Shown: piece after piece, positions 54,810 through 63,653 of the stretch
Numbering within the stretch: the first letter of the stretch is position 1
How the letters are laid out: the number at the start of each line of letters is the position of its first letter
Source: Allolucifera butyrica
Lineage (GTDB): Bacteria; Bacillota; Negativicutes; Sporomusales; UPPP01
NCBI RefSeq assembly: GCF_900476375.1
Contig: NZ_UPPP01000075.1
Location: 1 to 64,000 of the forward strand
Length of the DNA: 64,000 bases
Direction: 5' to 3'
Translations under genes and position numbers: made by a program
The notes under the pieces: model-generated
Seen by the model: the letters and a program-made list of their open reading frames with translations, nothing else
What the model was told of the DNA's origin: nothing
Database searches by the model: none

Positions 54810-55118
54810 TTGTTCTCCCATGAAGCGGAAATATTGCGCAAACTGCGTTTGATCGAACATCTTAAAGCGGACCTGGTAAGCAATGTCGGTGAATTGCTGC
54901 GGGCTGTGGCCGAAAATGCCGAGTCAGCAATTGCCGAATCCTTGGCGAGTGTTGTGATCTGTTGCTATGTGCTGGGACGGCGGCTGGGAGTTGATTTCAA
55001 AGCTTTGGACGATGCTGTTTTAGCGCGGGTGGCTCTTAATATAAAGAAAGATCATGAAGTGGAGAAATGGTTTGGTGATTTAAGCGAATATCAACATTAT
55101 CTCCGGCAAAAGAGGTGA
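54810..55118 (+). CDS. MazG-like family protein
   Basis: A 102-residue alpha-helical protein of the Firmicute MazG-like family. LRKLRLIEHLKADLVSNVGELL, an ESLASVVICCYVLGRRLGV segment and HEVEKWFGDLSEYQHYLRQKR are typical. It is too short and diverged to assume pyrophosphatase activity. The TTG at 54810 lies seven bases after AAGGAGGG; a TTG at 54804 abuts the site. It precedes DUF2232 by four bases. Confidence 0.8.
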   Translation: MFSHEAEILRKLRLIEHLKADLVSNVGELLRAVAENAESAIAESLASVVICCYVLGRRLGVDFKALDDAVLARVALNIKKDHEVEKWFGDLSEYQHYLRQKR

Positions 55119-55122
55119 ATGC

Positions 55123-56079
55123 ATGCACCAAACGAAAACTGTTTCCATGACCGAAGGGGGCGTACTGGCGGCAATTGCTGTGGTTTTTGCCATGATCAGC
55201 GCCTATATCCCTGTTTTAGGATCCTTTGTAAATTTAATTTGGCCGGTTCCTATTATTCTCCTCGGGGTTCGTCATGGGTATCGGTGGAGTATTATGGCTA
55301 CCGTCGTATCCGGGGTGATTATTGCCATTACGATGCATCCTTTGCATGCCGTTACCGTCGTTGTCGGTTTCGGCCTGATCGGGATTGCCCTGGGACACGC
55401 TTTCCGGATGGATGCCGGTCCGTTTAAATCGATGCTATGGGGCTCCATAGCATCGTTGATTTCTAAAATTGCCGTCTTCTATATCGCCTTTTTGGTTATG
55501 GGTGTGAATCCTTTAACTACGCAGGTTAGTGCTATGAGTGAGGCAGTTAACCAGGCAGTAGCCATATACCGTAACTTCGGTATGAAAGAAGCAGAACTGA
55601 CTAAATTAGCAGATACAATGAATGCATTAGTTGGTTATATGAAAATTATTTTTCCCGCCGGTTTGATTTTAGCTTCTGTGGTGGATACGTATTTGAACTT
55701 TGTCATAGCTAGAAAGGTTTTGAAAAAACTGGGACACCACGTGAAATCTTTTCCACCATTTAAATTATGGTCGATACCGGCCTATGTCGCTTATGCCTTC
55801 TTTTTGTCGGTCGTGCTGACTTTTTGGGGAAATGCTCAACAGCTTACTATGGTGTACCGGGTCGGTTTAAATTTACAGGTTATACTAAGCATTTTCCTGT
55901 TGATTCAAGGTTTGGCGTTATTTTACTTCCTTGCCGATAAATACAATTTGTCAAGGATTACGCGGAGTATTATACTGGTTTTGGTGTTTACCAACGGTTT
56001 ATTTCTGCAGATTTTAGTTTTAAGCGGGGCCTTTGACATAGCGTTTGATTATCGTCGGCTCCGATATCCTCGTTCTTGA
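55123..56079 (+). CDS. DUF2232 (YybS-like) membrane protein
   Basis: A 318-residue membrane protein with about eight helices, of the YybS/DUF2232 family that lies before gdpP and rplI in many Firmicutes. GGVLAAIAVVFAMISAYIP and PVPIILLGVRHGYRW are characteristic. It may be a substrate-binding ECF-like component, but the function is unknown. GAGGTG precedes the ATG. Confidence 0.85.
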   Translation: MHQTKTVSMTEGGVLAAIAVVFAMISAYIPVLGSFVNLIWPVPIILLGVRHGYRWSIMATVVSGVIIAITMHPLHAVTVVVGFGLIGIALGHAFRMDAGPFKSMLWGSIASLISKIAVFYIAFLVMGVNPLTTQVSAMSEAVNQAVAIYRNFGMKEAELTKLADTMNALVGYMKIIFPAGLILASVVDTYLNFVIARKVLKKLGHHVKSFPPFKLWSIPAYVAYAFFLSVVLTFWGNAQQLTMVYRVGLNLQVILSIFLLIQGLALFYFLADKYNLSRITRSIILVLVFTNGLFLQILVLSGAFDIAFDYRRLRYPRS

Positions 56080-56092
56080 GGGGGGGTTGGAT

Positions 56093-58063
56093 ATGGGACA
56101 GGGTCCATCCTTTTGGTTTGATACCCGTATTTATTTGGCGGTATCCGCCGCTTTGGTATTAGTGATTGTTTATTATAATCATTTTATTGCAGTGGTCGGG
56201 GCTATTCTGCTGTATGTTTTATATCTTTATGGACGGGAACGTCATGCTATCCGCCAGCGGGAAATAACCGCCTATTTGGAATCAATGAGTTCTCATGTGG
56301 ATCAGGCGTCTTTTTTTGCTTTGCAACATCTGCCGTTGGCTATTGCCATTTTGGACCAGGCCGGTGTTGTACATTGGAAGAACGGCGTGTTGACCCAATG
56401 GACGCAGGGACAGTTGGAAATTGGTGAGCCACTTAGCAAAGTTTGGCCTGAATTTGGTTTTGACGCAGCCGGAAAAAAGGTGGAAACGGAAGTTTTTCAT
56501 ACCGGCGATAAGCACTACCGGGTTATGTATGTACCTCTTAACGAGGGGGCAAGCCCGATGTTTATTTTATATATTATGGACATAACGGCCATCGAAGCCA
56601 TGCGGACAAAATGCCATCAGGCAATGCCGGTATTTGCTTATATTCAGATTGATAACTACGATGATGTTCTCAAAGGCTTAAATGAAAGTCAGCGTACCAC
56701 CATTTTGGCCGAAGTAAATCAACTGCTTGTGGAATGGGCTACCGGACTGGACGGATTTTTGAAAAAATATACGGAAGATATGTATATTGCCGTTTTTAAC
56801 CGCCAGGCATTAGACCGATTAATGAATGATAAATTTGAAATTTTGGACCGTATCCGGACTATTCAGGCGGGAAACAAGATTCCGGTTACTTTAAGCATGG
56901 GACTGGCCACAGAGGATAGTCCGCTTGCCGCGTTGGCGCAGAAAGCTCAGGCCGGGCTTGATCTGGCGCTAGGGCGGGGTGGCGACCAGGTATCGGTATA
57001 TTTGGATTCACGGGTACAGTTCTTTGGCGGAAAAGCCAAAGCCATAGAAAAGAATACACGGGTAAAAGCGCGGATTGTGGCGCAGGCGATCCGGGAGATG
57101 CTGGAAGACTGTGATTTGGCGTTGGTGATGGGCCATGTAGGAGAAGATTTCGACAGCCTGGGAGCGGCTCTTGGTGTGGCCAAAATGGCCCGGGCGCTGG
57201 GTAAGCCGGTTCATGTCGTCGTAAGTCATCCTGGATTGGCTGTCGATAAGTTGGCGGAAATTTTGCCGGAAGGCGCCGAGTATCAAGAGGTCTTTATTAA
57301 TGGCACCCAGGCATTATCGCGGGTGACATCCCGGACGCTGCTGTTTGTAGTGGATACGCACCGGCCGGAACTGGTTGCCGCCTCAGAATTATTATCTGAG
57401 GTTGACAAGGTGATTGTCATTGACCACCACCGCCGGGCCGAGGTATTCATAGCTAATCCGTTGTTGATCTATTTGGAGCCGTCCGCTTCTTCCACCAGTG
57501 AATTGGTGACGGAATTGCTGCTGTATTTTGATGAACGGCTGGACTTGACCCGGTTCGAAGCGACAGCCCTGTATGCAGGGATTATTGTGGATACGAAGCA
57601 TTTTGCCGTGCAGACGGGGGTGCGTACCTTTGATGCGGCGTCGTATTTGCGGCGGGCCGGTGCGGATCCATCCCTGGTGCGTCATTTATTCCGGGTTGAT
57701 TTTGAAACCGTCAAGGCTAGGGCGGCAGTGATTAACCATACGGAGATGCTGCCGGGCGGTGTCGTTATATCAGTCTGTTCGGATGTGAAAAATGCGCAGG
57801 TGGTTGCCTCGCAGGCAGCGGATATGTTGCTTGGCATAGAAGGTGTAAAAGTAAGTTTTGTTCTGTTTCCTTTAGAAGACGGTGTTGGCGTAAGCGCCCG
57901 TTCTCAAGGAGATGTGAACGTACAGGTTATTATGGAGCAGATCGGTGGCGGCGGCCATCAGACGGTAGCCGGAGCCCGCGTTAAAAATGCCGGTCTCGAG
58001 GACGTAAAACAGCAAGTGATTGAAATCATAACCAGCTACATAAAGGAGAGTGAAAGCGAATGA
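56093..58063 (+). CDS. gdpP: Cyclic-di-AMP phosphodiesterase GdpP
   Basis: A 656-residue membrane enzyme: two helices (about 10-50), a PAS-like domain (about 70-165), a degenerate GGDEF domain (about 165-300), then DHH and DHHA1. The DHH motifs are present: GHVGEDFDSLGAALG, VVDTHRPEL, IDHHRR and the C-terminal GGGGHQTVAGARV. It lowers c-di-AMP and so affects potassium and osmotic balance and wall stress. The ATG at 56093 follows a G-rich site and lies 13 bases after DUF2232. Its TGA overlaps the rplI ATG. Confidence 0.94.
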   Translation: MGQGPSFWFDTRIYLAVSAALVLVIVYYNHFIAVVGAILLYVLYLYGRERHAIRQREITAYLESMSSHVDQASFFALQHLPLAIAILDQAGVVHWKNGVLTQWTQGQLEIGEPLSKVWPEFGFDAAGKKVETEVFHTGDKHYRVMYVPLNEGASPMFILYIMDITAIEAMRTKCHQAMPVFAYIQIDNYDDVLKGLNESQRTTILAEVNQLLVEWATGLDGFLKKYTEDMYIAVFNRQALDRLMNDKFEILDRIRTIQAGNKIPVTLSMGLATEDSPLAALAQKAQAGLDLALGRGGDQVSVYLDSRVQFFGGKAKAIEKNTRVKARIVAQAIREMLEDCDLALVMGHVGEDFDSLGAALGVAKMARALGKPVHVVVSHPGLAVDKLAEILPEGAEYQEVFINGTQALSRVTSRTLLFVVDTHRPELVAASELLSEVDKVIVIDHHRRAEVFIANPLLIYLEPSASSTSELVTELLLYFDERLDLTRFEATALYAGIIVDTKHFAVQTGVRTFDAASYLRRAGADPSLVRHLFRVDFETVKARAAVINHTEMLPGGVVISVCSDVKNAQVVASQAADMLLGIEGVKVSFVLFPLEDGVGVSARSQGDVNVQVIMEQIGGGGHQTVAGARVKNAGLEDVKQQVIEIITSYIKESESE

Positions 58064-58506
58064 AAGTGATTTTACAACAAGAAGTTAAAAAACTTGGTAA
58101 ACAGGGAGATATCATAGAAGTATCGGAAGGATATGCCAGGAACTATCTTTTGCCGCAGAAATTGGCAGTTCCGGCCACGAATACCAATATTAATACGATT
58201 AAACAGCAAAAAGCCGCTCAGGTCCAGAAAACGCAACGGTTACTGGATGAGGCCAGGCTGTTGGCGGCTCAACTGGGGCAGTTGGAAGTCAGCGTACCCG
58301 TTAAGACGGGGGAGGGAGGCAAATTATTTGGTTCGGTAACGTCCAAAGATATTGCCGATGCGCTGCTGGCTCAACATCAGGTGGAAATGGATAAAAGAAA
58401 AATTGAAATTAAAGAAAATATTAAAAGCTTAGGAACCTACGCAATAACCCTTCGTATTCATCCCGAAGTAACGACCCAAATCCAGGTGCATATCGTTTCC
58501 CTGTAA
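58060..58506 (+). CDS. rplI: 50S ribosomal protein L9
   Basis: A 148-residue L9: the N-terminal domain has MKVILQQEVKKLGKQGDIIEVSEGYARNYLLPQKLA, a long connecting helix follows, and the C-terminal domain contains GKLFGSVTSKDIADAL. It overlaps gdpP by four bases, as is common. Confidence 0.97.
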   Translation: MKVILQQEVKKLGKQGDIIEVSEGYARNYLLPQKLAVPATNTNINTIKQQKAAQVQKTQRLLDEARLLAAQLGQLEVSVPVKTGEGGKLFGSVTSKDIADALLAQHQVEMDKRKIEIKENIKSLGTYAITLRIHPEVTTQIQVHIVSL

Positions 58507-58565
58507 GGGGGGGTTCTGGTGACGGAACAGATTGCTAATCTGCTACCATTTAGAAAGGAAATATT

Positions 58566-60497
58566 ATGAAACAATTTTTTAACCGGTTTATCCGCACGCA
58601 TTCATTGGAAACCAGAACAACGATGGATGAGCAATTGAAAAGACAGGTTTCATCGCTGTACGGTTTATTTTCCGGTATTATCGGACCGGAGAAGGTCGTG
58701 CTGCGAGCGGGAAAACTGGATGCGCTGGAATTAATGCGCTCCGAAAGTTTGCCGGAAAAAGTATTGGCTTTACAAAAACTGGTTTTTGAAGACCCTACCG
58801 TAGAAAAGCTGCCAACTATGGAAGAGATTCCGGCAATATTGGAAGATATCGAAGAAGAACTAGCCGATTTATTAGCGCGCCGGGCCGTAGAAGAAAAGAT
58901 TGAAAAGAAGATTGCCGAAAAGATGGAAGAACGGCATCAAGAATATGTACAGGAAATAAAAATGCAAGTGCTTAAGGAAGAGGACAACAGCGTTGAAAAT
59001 CCGCAAACCCTTAAGAAATATGCTATGCTGGAAAAGTTGGAAACGCGGAAATTGACGCGCTCGGCCATGGAACTATTGCGACCGTCTAATTTAGACGAAA
59101 TTATCGGCCAGGAACGGGCGGTAGCAGCTTTAAAAGCCAAATTAGCTTCTCCCTATCCCCAGCACCTGATTTTATACGGACCGCCGGGGGTCGGCAAAAC
59201 GACAGCTGCCCGTCTGGTGCTGGAAGAAGCTCGCCGGTTGAAAAATACTCCGTTTGATAAGGATTCTCCCTTTATTGAGGTGGACGGTACAACATTGCGC
59301 TGGGATCCCCGTGATATGACCAATCCACTTTTAGGTTCCGTGCATGACCCAATATATCAGGGGGCACGACGCGATTTTGCCGAAACAGGCGTACCGGAGC
59401 CCAAGCCCGGTTTGGCGACAGATGCGCATGGCGGTATTTTGTTTATTGATGAAATCGGCGAAATGGATGTCATGCTGCAGAATAAGCTTTTAAAGGTACT
59501 TGAGGATAAGCGGGTGTTTTTTGACTCGGCCTATTATGATTCAACGGATGCTAATGTTCCTAAATATATAAAAAAGCTGTTTGAAGAAGGAGCTCCGGCT
59601 GATTTTATTTTAATCGGCGCGACTACGCGGGATGCGGAGGATTTAACACCGGCCATTCGGTCCCGGTGTGCGGAAATTTATTTTGAACCGCTGACACCGA
59701 AGCACATTGAGGAAATTGTTTATAATGCGGCGGTTAAGCTGGCGGTAGAAATTGAACCGGAAGTGCCACAGCTCATCAGCGAATATACGATTGAAGGGCG
59801 AAAGGCCATCAATATTTTGGCCGATGCCTTTGGATTAGCCTTACAACGGCAGGGAGACCAGGTGGAAGGTCTGGTTATAACCAGAGAGGATATCTACCGG
59901 GTGGCTCAGGTGAGCCGGCTTTCACCTTATGTTAGTACGCGCGCTTCCCAGAAAGCCGAAATCGGTAAAGTCTTTGGCTTGGGTGTTGCGGGATATTTGG
60001 GCTCCGTGCTGGAAATTGAAGCGGTTGCTTTTCCGCTGACGGAAAAAGGCAAAGGTACGATCCGGTTTAACGATACAGCCGGCAGTATGGCCAAAGACTC
60101 CGTCTTTAATGCTGCTGCCGTTGTCCGCAAGCTTACGGGTGAAGATCTGGCAAATTATGATCTGCATGTAAATATTATCGGTGGCGGGCGTATCGACGGG
60201 CCGTCTGCCGGAACAGCCATAATGACGGCTATCATTTCTGCCATAACCGGCCGTCCTGTGCGGCAGGATGTCGCGGTAACCGGTGAAGTATCTATCCAGG
60301 GCAAGGTTAAGGCTGTGGGCGGTGTTTTTGAAAAGGCTTATGGAGCTAAACAAGCCGGTATGACCACGCTGATTATTCCCAAAGAGAATGAAAAGGATAT
60401 TCCCACCGGGCATCTAGGCCTCAATACGTATCCGGTATCGACCGTGGAAGAAGCAATGGAAATTCTGTTTGCTGATACGGAAAAAAATACAGCGTAA
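58566..60497 (+). CDS. lonC: Lon-family protease LonC
   Basis: A 643-residue protein. A helical N-terminal part of about 175 residues is followed by an AAA+ module (GPPGVGKTTAARL, LFIDEIGEMD) and a Lon-type protease domain whose Ser is in DGPSAGTA, with the partner Lys in KVKAVGGVFEKAYGAKQ. The N terminus MKQFFNRFIRTHSLETRTT is that of LonC, a Lon branch largely confined to spore formers. Substrates are unknown. It lies between rplI and dnaB with a GAAAGGA site. Confidence 0.9.
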   Translation: MKQFFNRFIRTHSLETRTTMDEQLKRQVSSLYGLFSGIIGPEKVVLRAGKLDALELMRSESLPEKVLALQKLVFEDPTVEKLPTMEEIPAILEDIEEELADLLARRAVEEKIEKKIAEKMEERHQEYVQEIKMQVLKEEDNSVENPQTLKKYAMLEKLETRKLTRSAMELLRPSNLDEIIGQERAVAALKAKLASPYPQHLILYGPPGVGKTTAARLVLEEARRLKNTPFDKDSPFIEVDGTTLRWDPRDMTNPLLGSVHDPIYQGARRDFAETGVPEPKPGLATDAHGGILFIDEIGEMDVMLQNKLLKVLEDKRVFFDSAYYDSTDANVPKYIKKLFEEGAPADFILIGATTRDAEDLTPAIRSRCAEIYFEPLTPKHIEEIVYNAAVKLAVEIEPEVPQLISEYTIEGRKAINILADAFGLALQRQGDQVEGLVITREDIYRVAQVSRLSPYVSTRASQKAEIGKVFGLGVAGYLGSVLEIEAVAFPLTEKGKGTIRFNDTAGSMAKDSVFNAAAVVRKLTGEDLANYDLHVNIIGGGRIDGPSAGTAIMTAIISAITGRPVRQDVAVTGEVSIQGKVKAVGGVFEKAYGAKQAGMTTLIIPKENEKDIPTGHLGLNTYPVSTVEEAMEILFADTEKNTA

Positions 60498-60529
60498 ATT
60501 TATAGTAGGGCAGCCGGTTAAGGCATGCA

Positions 60530-60586
60530 CATTTGGCACTTGGTTTTTCAGGGGGCGATTTACTGTCCTGAACCAAGTGCCAAATG
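60530..60586. repeat. Long inverted repeat between lonC and dnaB
   Basis: CATTTGGCACTTGG (60530-60543) is mirrored by 60573-60586; an inner TCAGG/CCTGA pair extends the stem. There is no T run, so a simple terminator is unlikely. It may be a cruciform, a regulatory hairpin or a protein site. Confidence 0.6.
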
Positions 60587-60624
60587 CTCATTGTGTATTT
60601 GCAGGGAGTAGGGGGTTGTAACCA

Positions 60625-61959
60625 TTGTTAGATAGAGTACCACCGCAAAATGTTGAGGCGGAACAGTCCGTACTTGGCGCTATGCTGATTGAAAGGGAAG
60701 CGATTGCCAAGGTTGCGGAGTTTTTACGGCCCGAAGATTTTTACCGTGAGGCACACCGGCTTGTATATCAGGGCATACTTCAGTTATTCAACAAAAATGA
60801 CGCGGTTGATATGATTACCGTGATTGAAGCGCTGCGAAAAGAGGATAAGCTGGAAGTAGCCGGTGGCATTGCTTATGTTACCTTTTTGGCCAATAGTGTG
60901 CCGACGGCAGCAAATGTCATTTATCACGCCCGGATTGTGGAAGAAAAGGCATTGCTGCGGGAACTGATTAATGCCTCGACGCAAATTGCCGGCATGGGCT
61001 ATGAAGCCGGGGAAGAAGTAGCCAAAATAATGGATGAAGCGGAAAAGATGATTTTAAGCGTATCCAACCGGCGCATTGGACAGGCTTTTTCACCCATTAA
61101 AAATATTGTTTTTGAAGCGTTTGATAAAATCAATGAATTGTATGCTTCTAAAGGCGGTATAACCGGTTTGTCAACCGGATTTAAGGATTTGGATACCCTG
61201 ACGTCAGGATTGCAGGCGTCAGACCTTATTTTAATTGCCGCCCGGCCTAGTATGGGTAAAACGGCCTTTGTGCTGAATATTGCTCAGAATGTGGCAATCC
61301 GGGAAAAGAAGACGGTGGCTATTTTTAGCCTGGAAATGTCTAAAGAGCAGTTGGTGCAGCGTATGCTTTGTGCCGAAGCGCCTATCGACGCCTCGCGGCT
61401 GCGGCGGGGAGATTTGGAAGAGAAAGATTGGACTAAGCTGGTAGTCGCAGCCGATAAGTTGGCTTCAGCACCTATTTTTATTGATGACACAGCGGGAATT
61501 ACGGTATTGGAGATGAGGGCGAAGGCCCGCCGGCTGAAGAGTGAACATGGCCTGAAACTGATTATTATTGACTATTTGCAATTAATGCAAGGGTCCAGTT
61601 CAGGCGGGCGAAATGAAAACCGGCAGCAGGAAATTTCCGAAATATCCCGTTCTTTGAAGGGCTTGGCCAGGGAACTTAACGTTCCTGTTATCGCACTATC
61701 CCAGCTTAGCCGCAGCGTGGAGTCGCGACAGTCGAAGAAACCGATGCTTAGTGACTTAAGGGAGTCGGGTTCCCTGGAACAGGATGCGGATATTGTAGCC
61801 TTTTTATATCGTGATGACTATTATAATCCGGACACGGACCAGAAGAATATAACGGAAGTCATTGTGGCTAAACACCGTAACGGACCGGTAGACACGGTAC
61901 AATTGTTCTTCCACAAGCAATTTACCAAATTCAGCGATTTAGCCAGAATGCAGGGATAA
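60625..61959 (+). CDS. dnaB: Replicative DNA helicase DnaB
   Basis: A 444-residue hexameric helicase. The N-terminal domain begins LDRVPPQNVEAEQSVLGAML; the RecA-like core has ARPSMGKTAFVLNIA (Walker A), IIIDYLQLMQG (Walker B) and QLSRSVESR. The TTG start follows a G-rich site. Its loader may be the DUF721/DciA-like protein near the origin, since no dnaC/dnaI is seen here. Confidence 0.96.
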   Translation: MLDRVPPQNVEAEQSVLGAMLIEREAIAKVAEFLRPEDFYREAHRLVYQGILQLFNKNDAVDMITVIEALRKEDKLEVAGGIAYVTFLANSVPTAANVIYHARIVEEKALLRELINASTQIAGMGYEAGEEVAKIMDEAEKMILSVSNRRIGQAFSPIKNIVFEAFDKINELYASKGGITGLSTGFKDLDTLTSGLQASDLILIAARPSMGKTAFVLNIAQNVAIREKKTVAIFSLEMSKEQLVQRMLCAEAPIDASRLRRGDLEEKDWTKLVVAADKLASAPIFIDDTAGITVLEMRAKARRLKSEHGLKLIIIDYLQLMQGSSSGGRNENRQQEISEISRSLKGLARELNVPVIALSQLSRSVESRQSKKPMLSDLRESGSLEQDADIVAFLYRDDYYNPDTDQKNITEVIVAKHRNGPVDTVQLFFHKQFTKFSDLARMQG

Positions 61960-62008
61960 GTTGCGGAGGAACGTTCTCTTTTCCGAAGGTTAAATACTGT
62001 AAAGATTG

Positions 62009-62046
62009 TATGGATTGGGCTTTTTCGGCTACAATCCATATTTTTT
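62009..62046 (+). terminator. Terminator after dnaB
   Basis: TATGGATTG/CAATCCATA (62009-62017 with 62032-62040) is followed by six T. Confidence 0.9.
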
Positions 62047-62100
62047 AGTAATTTATCCGAACATTAAAGAGAACATCTAAAAAAACATTCGAAAAATTCG

Positions 62101-62129
62101 TTGACACGCCGAAGGACAGATGCTATGAT
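62101..62129 (+). promoter_or_regulatory. Promoter of purB
   Basis: TTGACA (62101-62106) and TATGAT (62124-62129) are 17 bases apart. The expected start near 62136 coincides with the first base of the structured leader. Confidence 0.8.
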
Positions 62130-62135
62130 AATCAA

Positions 62136-62240
62136 GGGAATTTGTGTATAGTTGTTCACAATGGCGAGGCTTTCGTACCCTCAATTGTTCCCCATAACTC
62201 AAACCGAGGCGGTTAATGCCCGTTTGAGTTATTTTTGCGA
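62136..62240 (+). ncRNA. Structured purB leader with terminator, class unknown
   Basis: The RNA can fold as a three-way junction: P1 GGGAA (62136-62140) with TTCCC (62188-62192); P2 TTGTG with CACAA (62142-62146, 62157-62161); P3 GAGG with CCTC (62166-62169, 62179-62182). One base further a perfect 11-bp terminator stem starts (62194-62204 with 62222-62232), followed by T5. It does not match the purine, PRPP or ZTP riboswitch signatures I know. It looks like a small aptamer plus terminator, or an attenuator. Confidence 0.55.
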
Positions 62241-62288
62241 CTCGGGAAAAAATAGGGAAAGTAATTCAATGCAAAGGGGTAATCAAGA

Positions 62289-63581
62289 ATGATTCGACGA
62301 TATACCTGCCCTGAAATGGGGCGCATATGGACTGACGAAAACGAATTTCAAACCATGCTGGATATTGAGATTTATGCCTGTGAAATTATGGCTGAGCTGG
62401 GGCACATTCCTGCGGCAGCCGTTCCGGTTATTAAGGAAAAGGCCAAGTTCTCCGTAGAACGAATCCGGGAGATTGAGCGAGAAACCCGGCATGATATTTT
62501 GGCCTTTTTACAGGCAGTGGCGGAAAATGTTGGTGATGAGGCTAAATATATACATATGGGCTTGACCTCCAGTGATGTAAAAGATACGGCCCTGGGGGCG
62601 ATGATGAAGCAAGCGGCGGATATTATTTTGACAGACCTTATGAACTTCCGGGAAGTTCTCCGGCGGCGGGCGGCCGAACACAAACATACGGTTATGATTG
62701 GCCGCACCCATGGTATTCACGCCGAACCTTTGACTTTAGGACTTAAATTTGCATTATGGCTGGATGAGACGGAGCGCAATATCGAACGTCTCCAGCGGGC
62801 GAGGGAAGCTGTGGCTGTCGGTAAAATATCCGGCGCCGTAGGAACTTATGCTAACATCGATCCGCAGGTTGAAGCGTATGTATGCGGGAAGATGGGATTG
62901 AAGGCAGCCAAATTGGCAACCCAGGTAATTCAGCGGGACCGCCATGCCGAGTTTATGACTACATTGGCCGTTGTTGCCAGTTCCCTGGATAAATTTGCCA
63001 CGGAAATTCGTAATTTGCAGCGCACCGATATCCGGGAAGTGGAAGAGTATTTTCATCCCGGACAAAAAGGGTCTTCGGCAATGCCCCACAAACGGAATCC
63101 TATTACCTGCGAGCGGGTAGCCGGTCTGGCCAGGCTGGTACGCGGCAACGCGTTAGCTGCGATGGAAAATGTGGCATTATGGCATGAACGGGATATAACC
63201 CATTCCTCGGTGGAACGGGTTATCTTACCGGACAGTACCATTTTAGTGGATTATATGCTGCGCACGTTTACCAATATTGTGGATAAATTGCTGGTGTATC
63301 CGGAGGCGATGAAGGCCAACATAGAAAAAACAGGCGGTTTGATTTTCAGTCAGCGATTACTGCTTGCTTTGGTTGATAAGGGAGTTGTGAGGGAAACGGC
63401 ATATCGCTGGGTTCAGCGCAACGCTATGGCCAAGTGGATGGAAGGCGCCGATTTTAAGGCGAATGTTCTCCACGACGAAGAAATCCGGCAGTATTTGTCA
63501 CCGGCTGAAATTGAAGCATGTTTTGAGTACACATACTATCTACGGCATGTAGATACGATTATGGCCAGATTTGGCTTGTAA
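62289..63581 (+). CDS. purB: Adenylosuccinate lyase
   Basis: A 430-residue enzyme for two steps of purine synthesis: release of fumarate from SAICAR and from adenylosuccinate. It has MGLTSSDVKDTALG, GRTHGIHAEPLTLG and the signature loop SSAMPHKRNP near residue 263. A start ATG follows AAAGGGG. purA, next step in AMP synthesis, follows 72 bases on. Expression is probably controlled by the leader upstream. Confidence 0.96.
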   Translation: MIRRYTCPEMGRIWTDENEFQTMLDIEIYACEIMAELGHIPAAAVPVIKEKAKFSVERIREIERETRHDILAFLQAVAENVGDEAKYIHMGLTSSDVKDTALGAMMKQAADIILTDLMNFREVLRRRAAEHKHTVMIGRTHGIHAEPLTLGLKFALWLDETERNIERLQRAREAVAVGKISGAVGTYANIDPQVEAYVCGKMGLKAAKLATQVIQRDRHAEFMTTLAVVASSLDKFATEIRNLQRTDIREVEEYFHPGQKGSSAMPHKRNPITCERVAGLARLVRGNALAAMENVALWHERDITHSSVERVILPDSTILVDYMLRTFTNIVDKLLVYPEAMKANIEKTGGLIFSQRLLLALVDKGVVRETAYRWVQRNAMAKWMEGADFKANVLHDEEIRQYLSPAEIEACFEYTYYLRHVDTIMARFGL

Positions 63582-63653
63582 GGGAAACTGCCGGCAGAGG
63601 ATGAGCATCAGGCTTTTGGGGCCGACTAAATAAAGAAGGGCAGGCTTACAAAT

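Noticed and set aside
62136..62240. Purine riboswitch before purB
   Set aside because: The stem lengths, loops and junction bases do not fit the purine aptamer, so I kept it as class unknown.
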